Shown here piece by piece: positions 41,077-50,337 of a DNA stretch of 64,000 bases. Source of the DNA: Pseudomonas viridiflava (lineage in GTDB: Bacteria; Pseudomonadota; Gammaproteobacteria; Pseudomonadales; Pseudomonadaceae). The number at the start of each line of letters is the position of its first letter. Within the stretch, counting starts at the first letter, position 1. A model generated the notes under the pieces. It was not told the origin of the DNA. It made no database searches and worked only from the letters and a program-made list of their open reading frames with translations. The position numbers and the translations under genes were made by a program. The stretch spans positions 558,001-622,000 of the forward strand of contig NZ_UTVH01000095.1 of the NCBI RefSeq assembly GCF_900585905.1, in the 5' to 3' direction.

Positions 41077-41298
41077 TCAGCCTTTGCTGTGTTCGGATGA
41101 AGTGGGCGCAATCGCCACGCCTCGGGGGCCAGCAATCCCCCAGATGGCCAGACCTACCAACGGCATGACTACGATCACGACGGCCCAGCCCAGTTTGGTA
41201 GCGGACGTCTTGGTACTGCGCATGACACTGACAATCGCCCAGACATCCAGCGCAAGGATGATAACCACAGCGGCCACGGTAATCAGGGAAAAGTCCAT
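41077..41298 (-). CDS. Small membrane protein of the PLDc_N type
   Basis: A 73-residue protein with two membrane helices, residues 5-25 (LITVAAVVIILALDVWAIVS) and 38-58 (WAVVIVVMPLVGLAIWGIAG). The motif between them (VMRSTKTSATKLGWAVVIVV) and the GLAIWGIAGPRG end are those of the phospholipase D N-terminal-like small membrane family. GAGG precedes the ATG. No catalytic domain is attached. Function is unknown. Confidence 0.75.
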   Translation of the reverse strand: MDFSLITVAAVVIILALDVWAIVSVMRSTKTSATKLGWAVVIVVMPLVGLAIWGIAGPRGVAIAPTSSEHSKG

Positions 41299-41382
41299 TT
41301 TTTGTCACCTCACAGGTCTGAAGAGCGAGGCCCCTTCCTGATCAACGATTGATCGAGAAGAGGCCAGGGTAGCGAGCGAGCA

Positions 41383-41901
41383 TTACTTCTTTGCAGCGTC
41401 ACCACCGTGAGCGGCAGCCAATTCTTTGGCCTGCTTGAGGTGATCTTCAAGTTTCGGCAGCGTGTCGCTGGCGAACTTCTTCAGGTCAGCGTCTTTGCCT
41501 TCCTTGACTTCTTTCTGGAACAGTTCGATGGTTTTCTCGTGCGCCACAACCTGATTGTTGGCGTACGCCTTGTCGAAGTTTTCGCCATCGCGCACGTGCA
41601 GGATCATGGTCTTGGCTTTGTCCACAAGCATCGCGTCATCAGACAGCTCGAGCTTTTTGCTCTCGGCCAGGCTGCGCAGTTTGGCGTTGGCGGCGGTATG
41701 ATCGTCGATCATCATCTGGGCGAAGCTTTTAACGTCAGCGGCGGTACCCTTGGCGATAGCCAGCTTGCCGGCCTGGATTTCAGCAATGCCTTTGGCCGAT
41801 GCATCTTCCACGAAATCGTCATTGTCCTGGGCGGCAAATGCGCCGTGCGAGCCCACTGCCAAGAGTAGGGTCAGTGCTGCGTTGCGAACTGAATGAGCCA
41901 T
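41383..41901 (-). CDS. DUF4142-family periplasmic protein
   Basis: A 172-residue protein with a signal peptide (LTLLLAVGSHGAFA-AQD) cleaved about residue 23. The mature part is a helical DUF4142 domain: AQMMIDDHTAANAKLRSLAE, HEKTIELFQKEVKEGKDADL and SDTLPKLEDHLKQAKEL, with the conserved His residues of this ferritin-like family. The start ATG 41899-41901 has AAGGAA upstream; the frame extends to 41973 without better support. DUF4142 proteins are linked to envelope stress in pseudomonads, but without defined chemistry. Confidence 0.8.
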   Translation of the reverse strand: MAHSVRNAALTLLLAVGSHGAFAAQDNDDFVEDASAKGIAEIQAGKLAIAKGTAADVKSFAQMMIDDHTAANAKLRSLAESKKLELSDDAMLVDKAKTMILHVRDGENFDKAYANNQVVAHEKTIELFQKEVKEGKDADLKKFASDTLPKLEDHLKQAKELAAAHGGDAAKK

Positions 41902-42005
41902 GTGAGTGTTCCTTCCGTTGTTCATTAAGAGGCAAATCGTCTGCCTGTAAATGTGACGATTATGCCCACGCAATCGTTCAGCCTATTTTCCGGATGGCGC
42001 CAACG

Positions 42006-44678
42006 TTATTGTTTAGCCCGTGTGGGCGTCATGCCGACACGCTTGCGCATGCTCGCGGTGATGGTCTGGCGAACCTTCTTCATATCCGCCCAAGGGTCTT
42101 GATCAAGTTCCTCCAGGCGCTTGAGCACATTCTGTATCGTCCAGGCATCGGCGCCTTTTATCTCCTTGAGTTCCTCGCGAAAGATCGGCACCGACACCGG
42201 CATGCCTTCCCGCGTGCGCGCAGCAAAGGCGCAGATCGTAGTGGCGCCGAGGCCGTTGCGCAGGTAGTCGATGAAGATTTTGCCCACCCGGTTTTTCGGC
42301 CCGGACACGGCAGAGAACCGTTCCGGCAGCAGATTGGCAATGTGCTTGACGATGGCATGGCTGAAGTTCTTGACCTCATCCCAGGAGTCTTTCGGCGTCA
42401 GCGGCACCACCAGGTGAATACCCTTGCCGCCGCTGGTCTTGAGGAATGACTTCAGGCCCAGTTCGTCCAGAACAGTCAAGGTCAGTTGTGTGGCTTCAAC
42501 CATGCTTTTCCACGGCAGCGCCGGGTCCGGGTCAAGGTCGAGAATGAAGCGGTCCGGGCGCTGCAGGTCTTTTTCCACGGCATTCCAGGTATGCAGCTCA
42601 ATGGTGCTCATTTGCACGGCGCCGATCAGCGCCTCAAGGTTATTGACCAGCATGACCGGATGGCCGGTGTGCTCCTTGCCCAGAATTTCGATGCCGGGGA
42701 TGGCCAGGCGCTCCGCGTTTTTCTGGAAGAACAGCTCACCGCCAATCCCGTCCGGAGCGCGTACCAGTGCCACTGGGCGTTTAACCAGCTGCGGCAGGAT
42801 CCACTCGTGGACGCTGATGTAATAGTCCGCCAGATCGCGCTTGGTGCTGCCGCTCTTGGCGTCGATGACCCGCTCGGGATGGGTCAGACGTACCTTGCCC
42901 GAGCGGGCTTTGTCAGCCTTGGCCGTACTTGGCTTCTCGGCGCTCGCTGCCTTGGCCTTGTTGGCTGTTTTGCTTGCCTTGGCAGGTTTCACGGCTGCGG
43001 GTTTTTCCTGCACGATCGCCTTCGCCGGCTTGTCGTCACGCAGGCCATGAAACACCGCGTGCCTGACCGAACCGTCCTTGGTGATGTCGGCGTAGGCAAT
43101 TTCTGCCAGCAACTGCGGCTTCAGCCAGTGCACCCCCTTGGCCTCGAAGCCGGTAGGAGGGTTGACGACGGCCGGGGTCTCGACCTGCAGTGGCAGCAAC
43201 TGCTCATGCAGCGTGCCCAACGTCGCTTCGCTGAAGCCAGTGCCTACTTTGCCTGAGTAGCGCAGTTCGCCACTCTGCGAGTCGTGCAGGCCCAACAGTA
43301 ATGCGCCGAACTTGCTGCGCGCGCCCTTGGGATCGGTGAACCCTACCACCACGAACTCTTGTCGCCGCTTGCACTTGAGTTTGATCCAGTCGCCGCTGCG
43401 CCGCGACACGTAGGTGCTGCCGACCCGCTTGCCGATCAGGCCTTCCATGTTCATCTGGCAGGCGGACTCCAGCAGCGAATCAGGCGCCTCACCCAGATCT
43501 TCGGAAAACTTGAGCACTTCATCCTGATTGCGTTCCAGCATCATCGACAAGGCAGCCCGGCGCTGCTCGACCGGGACGTCACGCAAATCCATGCCATTGA
43601 GGAAGGGCATGTCAAACAGGTAATAGGCGATGTTGCCGCTGCGGCCGACCTCAAAGGCGTTCTGCAAGGCCTGGAAATCCGGCACGCCTTGTTTGTCGGC
43701 AACCACCATTTCGCCATCCAGCCAGGCCGACTCCAGGTCAAGCGCGGCCAGTGCCTTGGCCTGGTGCGGCAGTTTGTGAGTCCAGTCGTGTCCATTTCGA
43801 GTGAACAGCTGCACCTTGCCCTCAGCGATACGTGCCATGACCCGATAGCCATCAAACTTGATCTCGTAGCGCCAGTCACCTTCAGGGGCAGATTCCACCA
43901 GCGTTGCCAGCTCGGGTTTCAGGATGTCCGGCAGTTCAGCGGCTTTGGCGTGACTGAGCTGGGCGGATGGCTGTTGCTTGCTGGCAGCGGGCGCCCTGGT
44001 TTTGCCTGCAGGCTTTTTCGTTGCAGCCTTTTTGCTTGCGGGCTTTTTCGCCTCAGGGCTGGCCGCCGCCGTCTTGCCGCCGCGCTTTTTCAGGGTGAAC
44101 GTGCGCTCGCTGAGCACGCTATCAGGCTCGGCTTCAGTGACGTCGTATTCGGCCTGCGCACGGGCATGTTCATCGTCGTGCTTGATCAGGAACCATTGCT
44201 CCTGTTTGCCTGGCATATGGGTGCGTACCAGGTTCCACAGGCCATTGAGCTTTTCGCCCTGCAGTTCGAACTTGAGTTTGCCCTTGGCGTAACCCTCGGC
44301 GGGATCGCCCACGGCTTGCCAGATGCCGCGATCCCAGACGATCACTTCGCCAGCGCCATAGTGGCCCTCGGGAATACTGCCTTCGAACGTGGCGTAGTCG
44401 AGGGGATGATCTTCGACGTGCACGGCCAGGCGCTTTGATTTTGGGTCCAGCGAAGGGCCTTTCGGCACCGCCCAGCTTTTCAGGGTGCCCGCCAGCTCCA
44501 GACGAAAATCGTAATGCAGCCGCGAGGCATCATGCTTCTGAATGCAGAATTGCAGGGCGCCCGCAGCCGCTTTTTTTGCCGGACGCCTGGCTTTTTTCAC
44601 CTTGGCTGGCTGCCCGGAAGGCTCCGGCGTCGCTTCAAAATCACGTTTGCGGTTGTACTCGTCCAGCGCTTCGCTCAT
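42006..44678 (-). CDS. ligD: Multifunctional NHEJ DNA ligase LigD
   Basis: An 890-residue protein with all three LigD domains in the pseudomonad order. The 3'-phosphoesterase domain is at about 35-190 (IQKHDASRLHYDFRLELAGT, HVEDHPLDYATFEGSIPEGH). The ATP-dependent ligase is at about 245-550 with adenylated Lys274 in YEIKFDGYRVMARI and WIKLKCKRRQEFVVVGFTDP. The primase/polymerase is at about 600-885 with catalytic Asp714 and Asp716 in FILDLDPDPALPW. Two Lys/Ala-rich linkers separate the domains. It repairs double-strand breaks with Ku. No ku gene is present in this window. Confidence 0.95.
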   Translation of the reverse strand: MSEALDEYNRKRDFEATPEPSGQPAKVKKARRPAKKAAAGALQFCIQKHDASRLHYDFRLELAGTLKSWAVPKGPSLDPKSKRLAVHVEDHPLDYATFEGSIPEGHYGAGEVIVWDRGIWQAVGDPAEGYAKGKLKFELQGEKLNGLWNLVRTHMPGKQEQWFLIKHDDEHARAQAEYDVTEAEPDSVLSERTFTLKKRGGKTAAASPEAKKPASKKAATKKPAGKTRAPAASKQQPSAQLSHAKAAELPDILKPELATLVESAPEGDWRYEIKFDGYRVMARIAEGKVQLFTRNGHDWTHKLPHQAKALAALDLESAWLDGEMVVADKQGVPDFQALQNAFEVGRSGNIAYYLFDMPFLNGMDLRDVPVEQRRAALSMMLERNQDEVLKFSEDLGEAPDSLLESACQMNMEGLIGKRVGSTYVSRRSGDWIKLKCKRRQEFVVVGFTDPKGARSKFGALLLGLHDSQSGELRYSGKVGTGFSEATLGTLHEQLLPLQVETPAVVNPPTGFEAKGVHWLKPQLLAEIAYADITKDGSVRHAVFHGLRDDKPAKAIVQEKPAAVKPAKASKTANKAKAASAEKPSTAKADKARSGKVRLTHPERVIDAKSGSTKRDLADYYISVHEWILPQLVKRPVALVRAPDGIGGELFFQKNAERLAIPGIEILGKEHTGHPVMLVNNLEALIGAVQMSTIELHTWNAVEKDLQRPDRFILDLDPDPALPWKSMVEATQLTLTVLDELGLKSFLKTSGGKGIHLVVPLTPKDSWDEVKNFSHAIVKHIANLLPERFSAVSGPKNRVGKIFIDYLRNGLGATTICAFAARTREGMPVSVPIFREELKEIKGADAWTIQNVLKRLEELDQDPWADMKKVRQTITASMRKRVGMTPTRAKQ

Positions 44679-44878
44679 GACTGATCCCTCGCATTGTCAG
44701 CAGATGAACGCAGGCAGTGAAGGGAGTTCCGGAGGTCGGATAGACAGTATCGGGGATCACTGTGTCGCCAGTCTGACCTTGCATCCAGCTGGATCGAAGT
44801 CAGTCGAACTTTGCCTGGATGACACAAGTCCACCCAGACGTTACGCACGTTACATTTTCATTTTCAGAGGCTTATCCA

Positions 44879-45736
44879 ATGACTGACTATCCAACACCCC
44901 CGTTCGAACCTCAGCAGCAGACTGTCCCGGGCAACCAGCGCCAGATGCAGCCGGTTCCGGATTGCGGAGAAACCAGTTACAAGGGCTCCGGCCGCATGGC
45001 CAACAAGATTGCCTTGATCACAGGCGGTGACAGCGGTATCGGCCGTGCCGTGGCCATTGCGTTCGCTCGTGAGGGCGCCGATGTGGCGATTTCCTACCTG
45101 GATGAACACGAGGACGCCGAGGACACCGCGCGCTATGTGCGCGAAGCCGGTCGTCAGTGCCTGCTGCTGCCGGGTGACCTGACCGCCAAGGCTCAATGCA
45201 GTGCCATCGTCGACAAGACTGTGGAGAAATTCGGTCGCATCGATGTACTGGTCAATAACGCCGCCTTCCAGATGACGCACGAAACCCTGGAAGATATCCC
45301 TGATGAAGAGTGGGTGAAGACCTTCGATCTGAACATCACCGCGATGTTTCGCATCTGCAAGGCCGCGCTCCCGTACCTCGCCTCTGGCAGCTCGATCATC
45401 AACACCAGTTCAATCAATTCGGACATGCCCAAGCCGACCCTGCTGGCTTACGCGGCGACAAAGGGCGCCATCGCCAATTTCACCGCAGGCCTTGCGCAGA
45501 TGCTGGGCGAACGCGGCATTCGCGTGAACAGCGTGGCGCCCGGTCCGATCTGGACGCCTTTGATCGTTTCCACCATGCCGCCCGAAACGGTCAAGGAGTT
45601 TGGCGCACAGACCCCATTGGGACGGCCTGGCCAACCCGTGGAAGTCGCGCCGATCTATGTGCTGCTGGCGTCGGATGAGGGCAGCTACATTTCCGGTTCG
45701 CGCTATTCGGTGACTGGCGGCACGCCGATTTTGTAA
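44879..45736 (+). CDS. NAD(P)-dependent short-chain dehydrogenase, YghA-like
   Basis: A 285-residue SDR. A 40-residue N-terminal extension (TPPFEPQQQTVPGNQRQMQP) precedes the Rossmann motif TGGDSGIGRAVAIAFAREGA. NNAAFQ, the catalytic Ser in NTSSINS, and YAATK supply the active site, and the C-terminus is ISGSRYSVTGGTPIL. The extension is typical of YghA and related stress-induced SDRs that reduce aldehydes or keto groups. The ATG at 44879 has AGAGG eight bases upstream. It is divergent from ligD and single. Confidence 0.85.
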   Translation: MTDYPTPPFEPQQQTVPGNQRQMQPVPDCGETSYKGSGRMANKIALITGGDSGIGRAVAIAFAREGADVAISYLDEHEDAEDTARYVREAGRQCLLLPGDLTAKAQCSAIVDKTVEKFGRIDVLVNNAAFQMTHETLEDIPDEEWVKTFDLNITAMFRICKAALPYLASGSSIINTSSINSDMPKPTLLAYAATKGAIANFTAGLAQMLGERGIRVNSVAPGPIWTPLIVSTMPPETVKEFGAQTPLGRPGQPVEVAPIYVLLASDEGSYISGSRYSVTGGTPIL

Positions 45737-45830
45737 CGCCTGCTTGACGTGGCACGTGCGCGGCAGCCGTATTGGCTGCGCCTGGACCACGTTCGTCAAT
45801 GCAGGCGCAACTTCCTGATGGGAAACGTTT

Positions 45831-45932
45831 CTGTAAGAGCCAACTTGTTGATTTGATGCCCACTGGTTAGTGCCCACGTGTGGCGAGAGGGTGTCAGGCA
45901 CGCCGCTTCGCCAACAAGTTGGCTCCTACAGG
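45831..45932. repeat. REPIN-like inverted repeat
   Basis: CTGTAAGAGCCAACTTGTTG at 45831-45850 and CAACAAGTTGGCTCCTACAG at 45912-45931 are near-perfect inverse complements enclosing about 60 bases that include GTGTCAGGCACGCCG, a segment also seen in the REP elements near 900. This is the classic two-REP hairpin of pseudomonad intergenic regions. The gap 45737-46110 otherwise holds the siderophore-receptor promoter. Confidence 0.75.
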
Positions 45933-46034
45933 TCCCAATTACAGCTACAGCGCGCGTTCAGCAATTCAATGTTCGAGAATGGATCCAAGTTGCGTTCGCA
46001 ACTTGCTGATAATCCTGAAAAATACAAGTTAATA

Positions 46035-46065
46035 GCAATGATTCGTAGTAGCATTGCCCTACAAT
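46035..46065. promoter_or_regulatory. Promoter region with an inverted repeat upstream of the siderophore receptor
   Basis: GCAATG (46035-46040) and CATTGC (46052-46057) form a perfect inverted repeat just before a -10-like TACAAT (46060-46065). Its position suggests a repressor site. Fur is the expected regulator for such receptors, but the match to the 19-base Fur consensus is only partial, so this is a candidate. Confidence 0.45.
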
Positions 46066-46110
46066 AATCCGGGCTCCTCATGAGCCCGTGTCTCTGAAGG
46101 GCTGTACTCA

Positions 46111-48216
46111 ATGCGTCGAATCCTTGTTTCACTCTGTGTGCTGCAGGCCTGCTCGGCATCAACCTGGGCGGCTGATTCAGCGCCTGTCGAATTGCAGGCC
46201 ACCGATATTGTCGGTGCCAACAACGAAAGCGCGCAGGGGCCGGTGACGGGCTATCTGGCCACTCGCTCAGCCAGCGCAACGCGCACCGATACGGCGATCC
46301 ACGACACGCCGCAATCAATCACCGTAGTGCCCAGGGATGTGGTCGACGACATTGGCGCGACGCGCCTGCAGGATGCGCTGGATTACGCCGGCGGCGTGGG
46401 GCGGGCCAACAACTTTGGTGGCCAGGGCCTGACCACCTTCACTGTGCGTGGGTTTACCTCTGGCGAGTTCTATCGCAACGGATTTCCGATCAATCGTGGT
46501 TACCCCAACATGCCCGATGCCAACACCATCGAGCGGCTGGAAGTGCTGCGCGGCCCGGCGACGGCGCTTTATGGCCGGGGCGATCCGGGCGGCACCTTCA
46601 ACGTGATTTCCAAGCAGCCACTGGCGGAGCGGACCGTCACCCTGGGCAGCCAGTTCAACGATCAGGGCATGCGCCGCGGCACGCTGGACGCTTCGGGACC
46701 TCTGGATGACGAAGGGCGCTTCGCTTATCGCCTGAACGTGGTGGGAGAGGGTGGCGATACGTTTCGTGATCATGTCGAAACCGAGCGCTACGGTGTCGCA
46801 CCGGTATTGACCTGGCAGTTGAGCGATGCCACCCGGGTCACCTTCGAAGGTGATTTCATGCGTAACAACCATCCGCTGGACCGCGGCCTGACGCGTTTCA
46901 GCACTCAACGTTCCACCGCGTCACGCGACACCTTCTTCGGCGAAAAGGACGTTGGCAAGCTGCACAACGACAACAACATGGCACAGCTGCGTTTCGAGCA
47001 CCTGCTCAACGCCGACTGGACCCTGGCCGGTGGCATGCAACGGCTGGACGGTACGCTGCAGGGCAATGCCATTGAAGCCAACGGGCTCGGCCCTGATGGC
47101 AGGACACTGGGGCGCAATTTCAACTATCGCAAGCTGGAATGGACTGACCGCGACACCCAGCTCAATCTGACCGGGCACTTCACCCTCGGCGGCTTCGATC
47201 ACACCCTGCTGACTGGCGTAGAAGTCGAAGACTACGACTACAAGTCGATCATCCGGCGCTCAGATATCAGCCCGTCCGCTTACCCCATTGACATCTTTGA
47301 CCCGGTCTACGGCCAGCCACGGCCTGCGCTGACCCGCACGCCGACCCATGACAAGGAAAATCTGAAGACCTACGCCGCCTTCATTCAGGATCAAGTGGCA
47401 TTGACCGAGCGTTTGAAATTACTCGCAGGCGCACGTTTCGAGCGCTTCGAGCATGACTACAAGTCATACGTTGCAAGCTCCTGGAACCGGGACGAAAACG
47501 CAGTCACTCCGCGCCTTGGCTTGATCTATGACCTGACCGACACCGTCGCCGTTTACGCCAACACTGCGCGTTCATTCAAACCTAACACCGGTGCCAGCAA
47601 GCAGGGCCCAGGGTTCAAACCCGAAAAGGGAAAATCCTATGAACTGGGCGTGAAATGGCAAGCCCTCGATCAGCAGCTGAGTGTCGACGCGGCGATCTAC
47701 CAGATCGACAAACGCAACGTGCTGACTGACGATCCACTGAACTCCACATTCAAGGTGGCGGCAGGGGAAGTACGCAGCCGCGGATTTGACTTGAACATTG
47801 CAGGCAACCTAACGCCTGAATGGCGCGTGACCGGGGGCTATGCCTACGTCGACGCGCAAGTGACCAAAGACAATGCGCTGCGTACCGGCACGCGCCTGGC
47901 CAACGTGCCGCAGAACAGCTTCAGCCTACTCAATGTCTACGAGTTCCAGGACGGCACTCTCAAAGGGCTGGGCCTGGGCGTAGGTGGCAAGTATGTCGCC
48001 CAGCGCGCCGGACAGACCGCGAACCCGTCGTTTGCCATGGACAGTTACACGGTGGTGGACCTGCTGGGCTACTACAAGGTCAACGAGCGCATTCGCCTCA
48101 GCCTGGATCTGAAGAATCTGTTCGACAGTGATTATGAAGAGGGCTCGTTTGGCAGCTTCTACGCCTATCCCGGTGCGCCGCGCACTGTTCAGGCAGGGAT
48201 TTCGTACACGCTGTAA
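46111..48216 (+). CDS. TonB-dependent siderophore receptor
   Basis: A 701-residue outer-membrane receptor. A signal peptide (LCVLQACSASTWA-AD) is followed by the plug domain (DTPQSITVVPRDVVDDIGAT, then LEVLRGPATALYGRGDPGG) and a 22-strand barrel ending in the aromatic signature VQAGISYTL. There is no N-terminal STN signalling domain, so it should be a plain transporter and not a sigma-regulating transducer. The ligand is probably a ferric siderophore of hydroxamate or related type, but cannot be specified. It has no biosynthetic or regulatory siderophore genes beside it. Confidence 0.88.
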   Translation: MRRILVSLCVLQACSASTWAADSAPVELQATDIVGANNESAQGPVTGYLATRSASATRTDTAIHDTPQSITVVPRDVVDDIGATRLQDALDYAGGVGRANNFGGQGLTTFTVRGFTSGEFYRNGFPINRGYPNMPDANTIERLEVLRGPATALYGRGDPGGTFNVISKQPLAERTVTLGSQFNDQGMRRGTLDASGPLDDEGRFAYRLNVVGEGGDTFRDHVETERYGVAPVLTWQLSDATRVTFEGDFMRNNHPLDRGLTRFSTQRSTASRDTFFGEKDVGKLHNDNNMAQLRFEHLLNADWTLAGGMQRLDGTLQGNAIEANGLGPDGRTLGRNFNYRKLEWTDRDTQLNLTGHFTLGGFDHTLLTGVEVEDYDYKSIIRRSDISPSAYPIDIFDPVYGQPRPALTRTPTHDKENLKTYAAFIQDQVALTERLKLLAGARFERFEHDYKSYVASSWNRDENAVTPRLGLIYDLTDTVAVYANTARSFKPNTGASKQGPGFKPEKGKSYELGVKWQALDQQLSVDAAIYQIDKRNVLTDDPLNSTFKVAAGEVRSRGFDLNIAGNLTPEWRVTGGYAYVDAQVTKDNALRTGTRLANVPQNSFSLLNVYEFQDGTLKGLGLGVGGKYVAQRAGQTANPSFAMDSYTVVDLLGYYKVNERIRLSLDLKNLFDSDYEEGSFGSFYAYPGAPRTVQAGISYTL

Positions 48217-48435
48217 CCGATGGGCGGCGCTGCGGGTTCAACGCCGTGCCGCCCATTCACCACTCAACGACCAGAGAGGCAAGCAGGAGAGGTAGCGCGG
48301 GGAGATAAATCGAACGGTCACTCATCCCGGCGTTCGAATTTACAGCAACGCTGCACGGCTCATCTCTATGTCGATCCGTTCGAGCAGCGTCCGGACGCTC
48401 GTCGCCGGTTACCTTAAATAGAAGAGAGCAAATAT

Positions 48436-49110
48436 ATGCGACCGCAAACCTCATTCATCTTTGACCTGGACGGCACATTGACCGACAGCGTCTATCAAAA
48501 CGTTGCGGCCTGGAAGGAAGCCTTGGATTCGGAAGGCATCCCGCTGGCCATGTGGCGCATCCACAGGAAAATCGGCATGAGCGGCGGGCTGATGCTGAAG
48601 TCCCTTTCGCGCGAGACCGGGCTTGAAATTTCCGAGGAACAGTCTTCCCGCTTGAGTGACAAACACGCCGAGGCCTATGAGCGTCTACAAGGCCAGATCA
48701 TCGCGCTGCCTGGCGCAGTCGAGCTTCTGCAATCACTGGACAGCTATGGCCTGGACTGGTGTATCGCCACCAGCGGCGGCCGTGATACAGCACAAATCAA
48801 TCTGAAGGCTCTGGGCCTGGATTTCGACACGATAAAAATCATCACCCGCGATGACGTCAAATACGGCAAGCCTGACCCGGACCTGTTTCTGGCGGCGGCA
48901 AAGCGCATGGGCGTTGCGATCGAGGATTGTCTGGTCATTGGCGATGCGGTGTGGGACATGCTCGCAGCCAGACGTTGCAAGGCGACGGGCATTGGTTTGC
49001 TGTCCGGAGGCTACGACATTAGTGAGCTGGAGCGGGCGGGCGCTCTGAGGGTTTACGAAGATCCTGCGGACCTGCTTGATCATCTGGACGAGATTGCGTC
49101 ACGACCTTGA
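48436..49110 (+). CDS. HAD-superfamily hydrolase, phosphatase-like
   Basis: A 224-residue HAD phosphatase. Motif I is FIFDLDGTLTDS (nucleophile Asp10), motif II the Ser/Thr in IATSGG, motif III the Lys in KYGKPDPD, and motif IV CLVIGDAVWDMLAA. The helical cap between residues 18 and 90 (KIGMSGGLMLKSLSRETGLE) is of the beta-phosphoglucomutase/phosphoglycolate type. Substrate unknown. The 219 bases before it hold only a GGGCGGC/GCCGCCC hairpin after the receptor gene. GAAGAGAG is upstream of the ATG. Confidence 0.85.
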   Translation: MRPQTSFIFDLDGTLTDSVYQNVAAWKEALDSEGIPLAMWRIHRKIGMSGGLMLKSLSRETGLEISEEQSSRLSDKHAEAYERLQGQIIALPGAVELLQSLDSYGLDWCIATSGGRDTAQINLKALGLDFDTIKIITRDDVKYGKPDPDLFLAAAKRMGVAIEDCLVIGDAVWDMLAARRCKATGIGLLSGGYDISELERAGALRVYEDPADLLDHLDEIASRP

Positions 49111-49191
49111 GTGGATGGCCCGGCTGGGTGGTCATGACAGAAAACCGGTCTGCAACGCAGGCTTTTGCACGTCTATGAAGGAGGCCGTGTG

Positions 49192-49818
49192 GTGGATAAG
49201 CACCCGATTGAAGCAGTCAGTCAGAACGTTGAATCCTCAATTTGGCGAGCTGCCAAGTGGTTGAACAAACCCAGCCATTGCCAATGCTTTGCTGACCAGT
49301 CTCTTGAAGTGATCACTGAGCTGCAAACCGACTTCTGGCGTGAAACTCACTATGGTTTCGTTCGAGACAGCGGACATTTCCTCGGGTTTGAATCCTGCGC
49401 AGGCTTTACCGCTCAAGTCAGGATCAACGCCGACTTTCGCGAGCTCTATGATCAAGCGGGAATGATGGTCAGGCTCAATGAAGAGACCTGGCTGAAGGCG
49501 GGAATAGAATATAACGATGGAGCACCGATGATCAGCAGCGTGCTGACACAAGGCACATCGGATTGGGCACCCTGCTGCTTTTCTGGCGACCCAACCGATT
49601 TCTGGCTGCGCGTGACTGTTTCTGCTGGCGTGCTGCGCTTGCAATATTCCACAGACGGCGTGACCTGGCCGTTGCTGCGACTTGCAGCCTTTCCACAAGC
49701 GCAAAGCTATACCGTCGGGCCTATGTGCTGCACACCGGAACGGCAAGGGTTGAGGGTGAAGTTTTCTGAATGGTCTTTGAGCGCGCCCCTCGGGCGTGAC
49801 CTGCATGATTTGAGCTAG
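49192..49818 (+). CDS. DUF1349 concanavalin-A-like protein
   Basis: A 208-residue soluble beta-sandwich protein. Diagnostic are TDFWRETHYGFVRDSGHFLG, GFTAQVRINADFRELYDQAG, MMVRLNEETWLKAGIEYNDG and GPMCCTPERQGLRVKFSEW, as in DUF1349 (yeast 'regulation of enolase 1'-like) proteins, a fold that usually binds carbohydrates. Activity is unknown. The start is GTG 49192, seven bases after AAGGAGG; an in-frame TTG upstream at 49165 lies before that SD and is less likely. Confidence 0.75.
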   Translation: MDKHPIEAVSQNVESSIWRAAKWLNKPSHCQCFADQSLEVITELQTDFWRETHYGFVRDSGHFLGFESCAGFTAQVRINADFRELYDQAGMMVRLNEETWLKAGIEYNDGAPMISSVLTQGTSDWAPCCFSGDPTDFWLRVTVSAGVLRLQYSTDGVTWPLLRLAAFPQAQSYTVGPMCCTPERQGLRVKFSEWSLSAPLGRDLHDLS

Positions 49819-49868
49819 CCACTGTTTCCAGCGCAGTGGCTTGCTGAGCATCAGATCAGGGCAGGAGA

Positions 49869-50228
49869 TCAGCGCTGGACGAGCGCGCTGGTGCGCCGCT
49901 CACTGATGCGCTCCACCGTTTGCATATGTTCCGTGCCCCAGGCGCAAAGCCCGGTCAGCGCTGTCGCCAGCGACCGGCCGAAAGGGGTCAGCGAATATTC
50001 AACCTTCGGCGGTATCTCCTGAAAGTCGACTCGGGCGATGATTTCATCGCGCTCCAGTTCTTTGAGTTGTTGAATCAGCACTTTATCGGTGACACCCCCA
50101 ATGGCTCGTTTCAGCTCGCCATAGCGATGAACGTGCTGTGCGAGATTAAAAAGAACCAGCGGCTTCCATTTGCCGCCGAGTACTGACAGCGCGGCCTCGA
50201 GCCCGCAGTTGAAGGTAGTGTTCGCCAT
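49869..50228 (-). CDS. HxlR-family transcriptional regulator
   Basis: A 119-residue winged-helix protein: CGLEAALSVLGGKWKPLVLF, then RYGELKRAIGGVTDKVLIQQ LKELERDEII across two segments, and VEYSLTPFGRSLATALTGLC. The N-terminal Cys8 is the redox-sensing position in some members. HxlR proteins often repress a divergent oxidoreductase; here the divergent gene 109 bases away is an SDR. Confidence 0.88.
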   Translation of the reverse strand: MANTTFNCGLEAALSVLGGKWKPLVLFNLAQHVHRYGELKRAIGGVTDKVLIQQLKELERDEIIARVDFQEIPPKVEYSLTPFGRSLATALTGLCAWGTEHMQTVERISERRTSALVQR

Positions 50229-50254
50229 GCATTGAACTCCGGATTGGGCGTCTG

Positions 50255-50281
50255 TGAGGTACTTACCAAAAGGTGCATACT
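50255..50281. promoter_or_regulatory. Candidate HxlR operator in the regulator/SDR divergent region
   Basis: GGTACTTACC followed after AAAA by GGTGCATACT forms an imperfect inverted repeat that resembles known HxlR-family operators built on GTACTTAC arms. It lies between the two divergent starts, close to an AT-rich -10-like element for the SDR. Confidence 0.4.
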
Positions 50282-50337
50282 ATTCAAAATAATAGTCTGG
50301 ATCTACAGTGAGGTCTCACTTTCCCGGGAGGTCCCCC

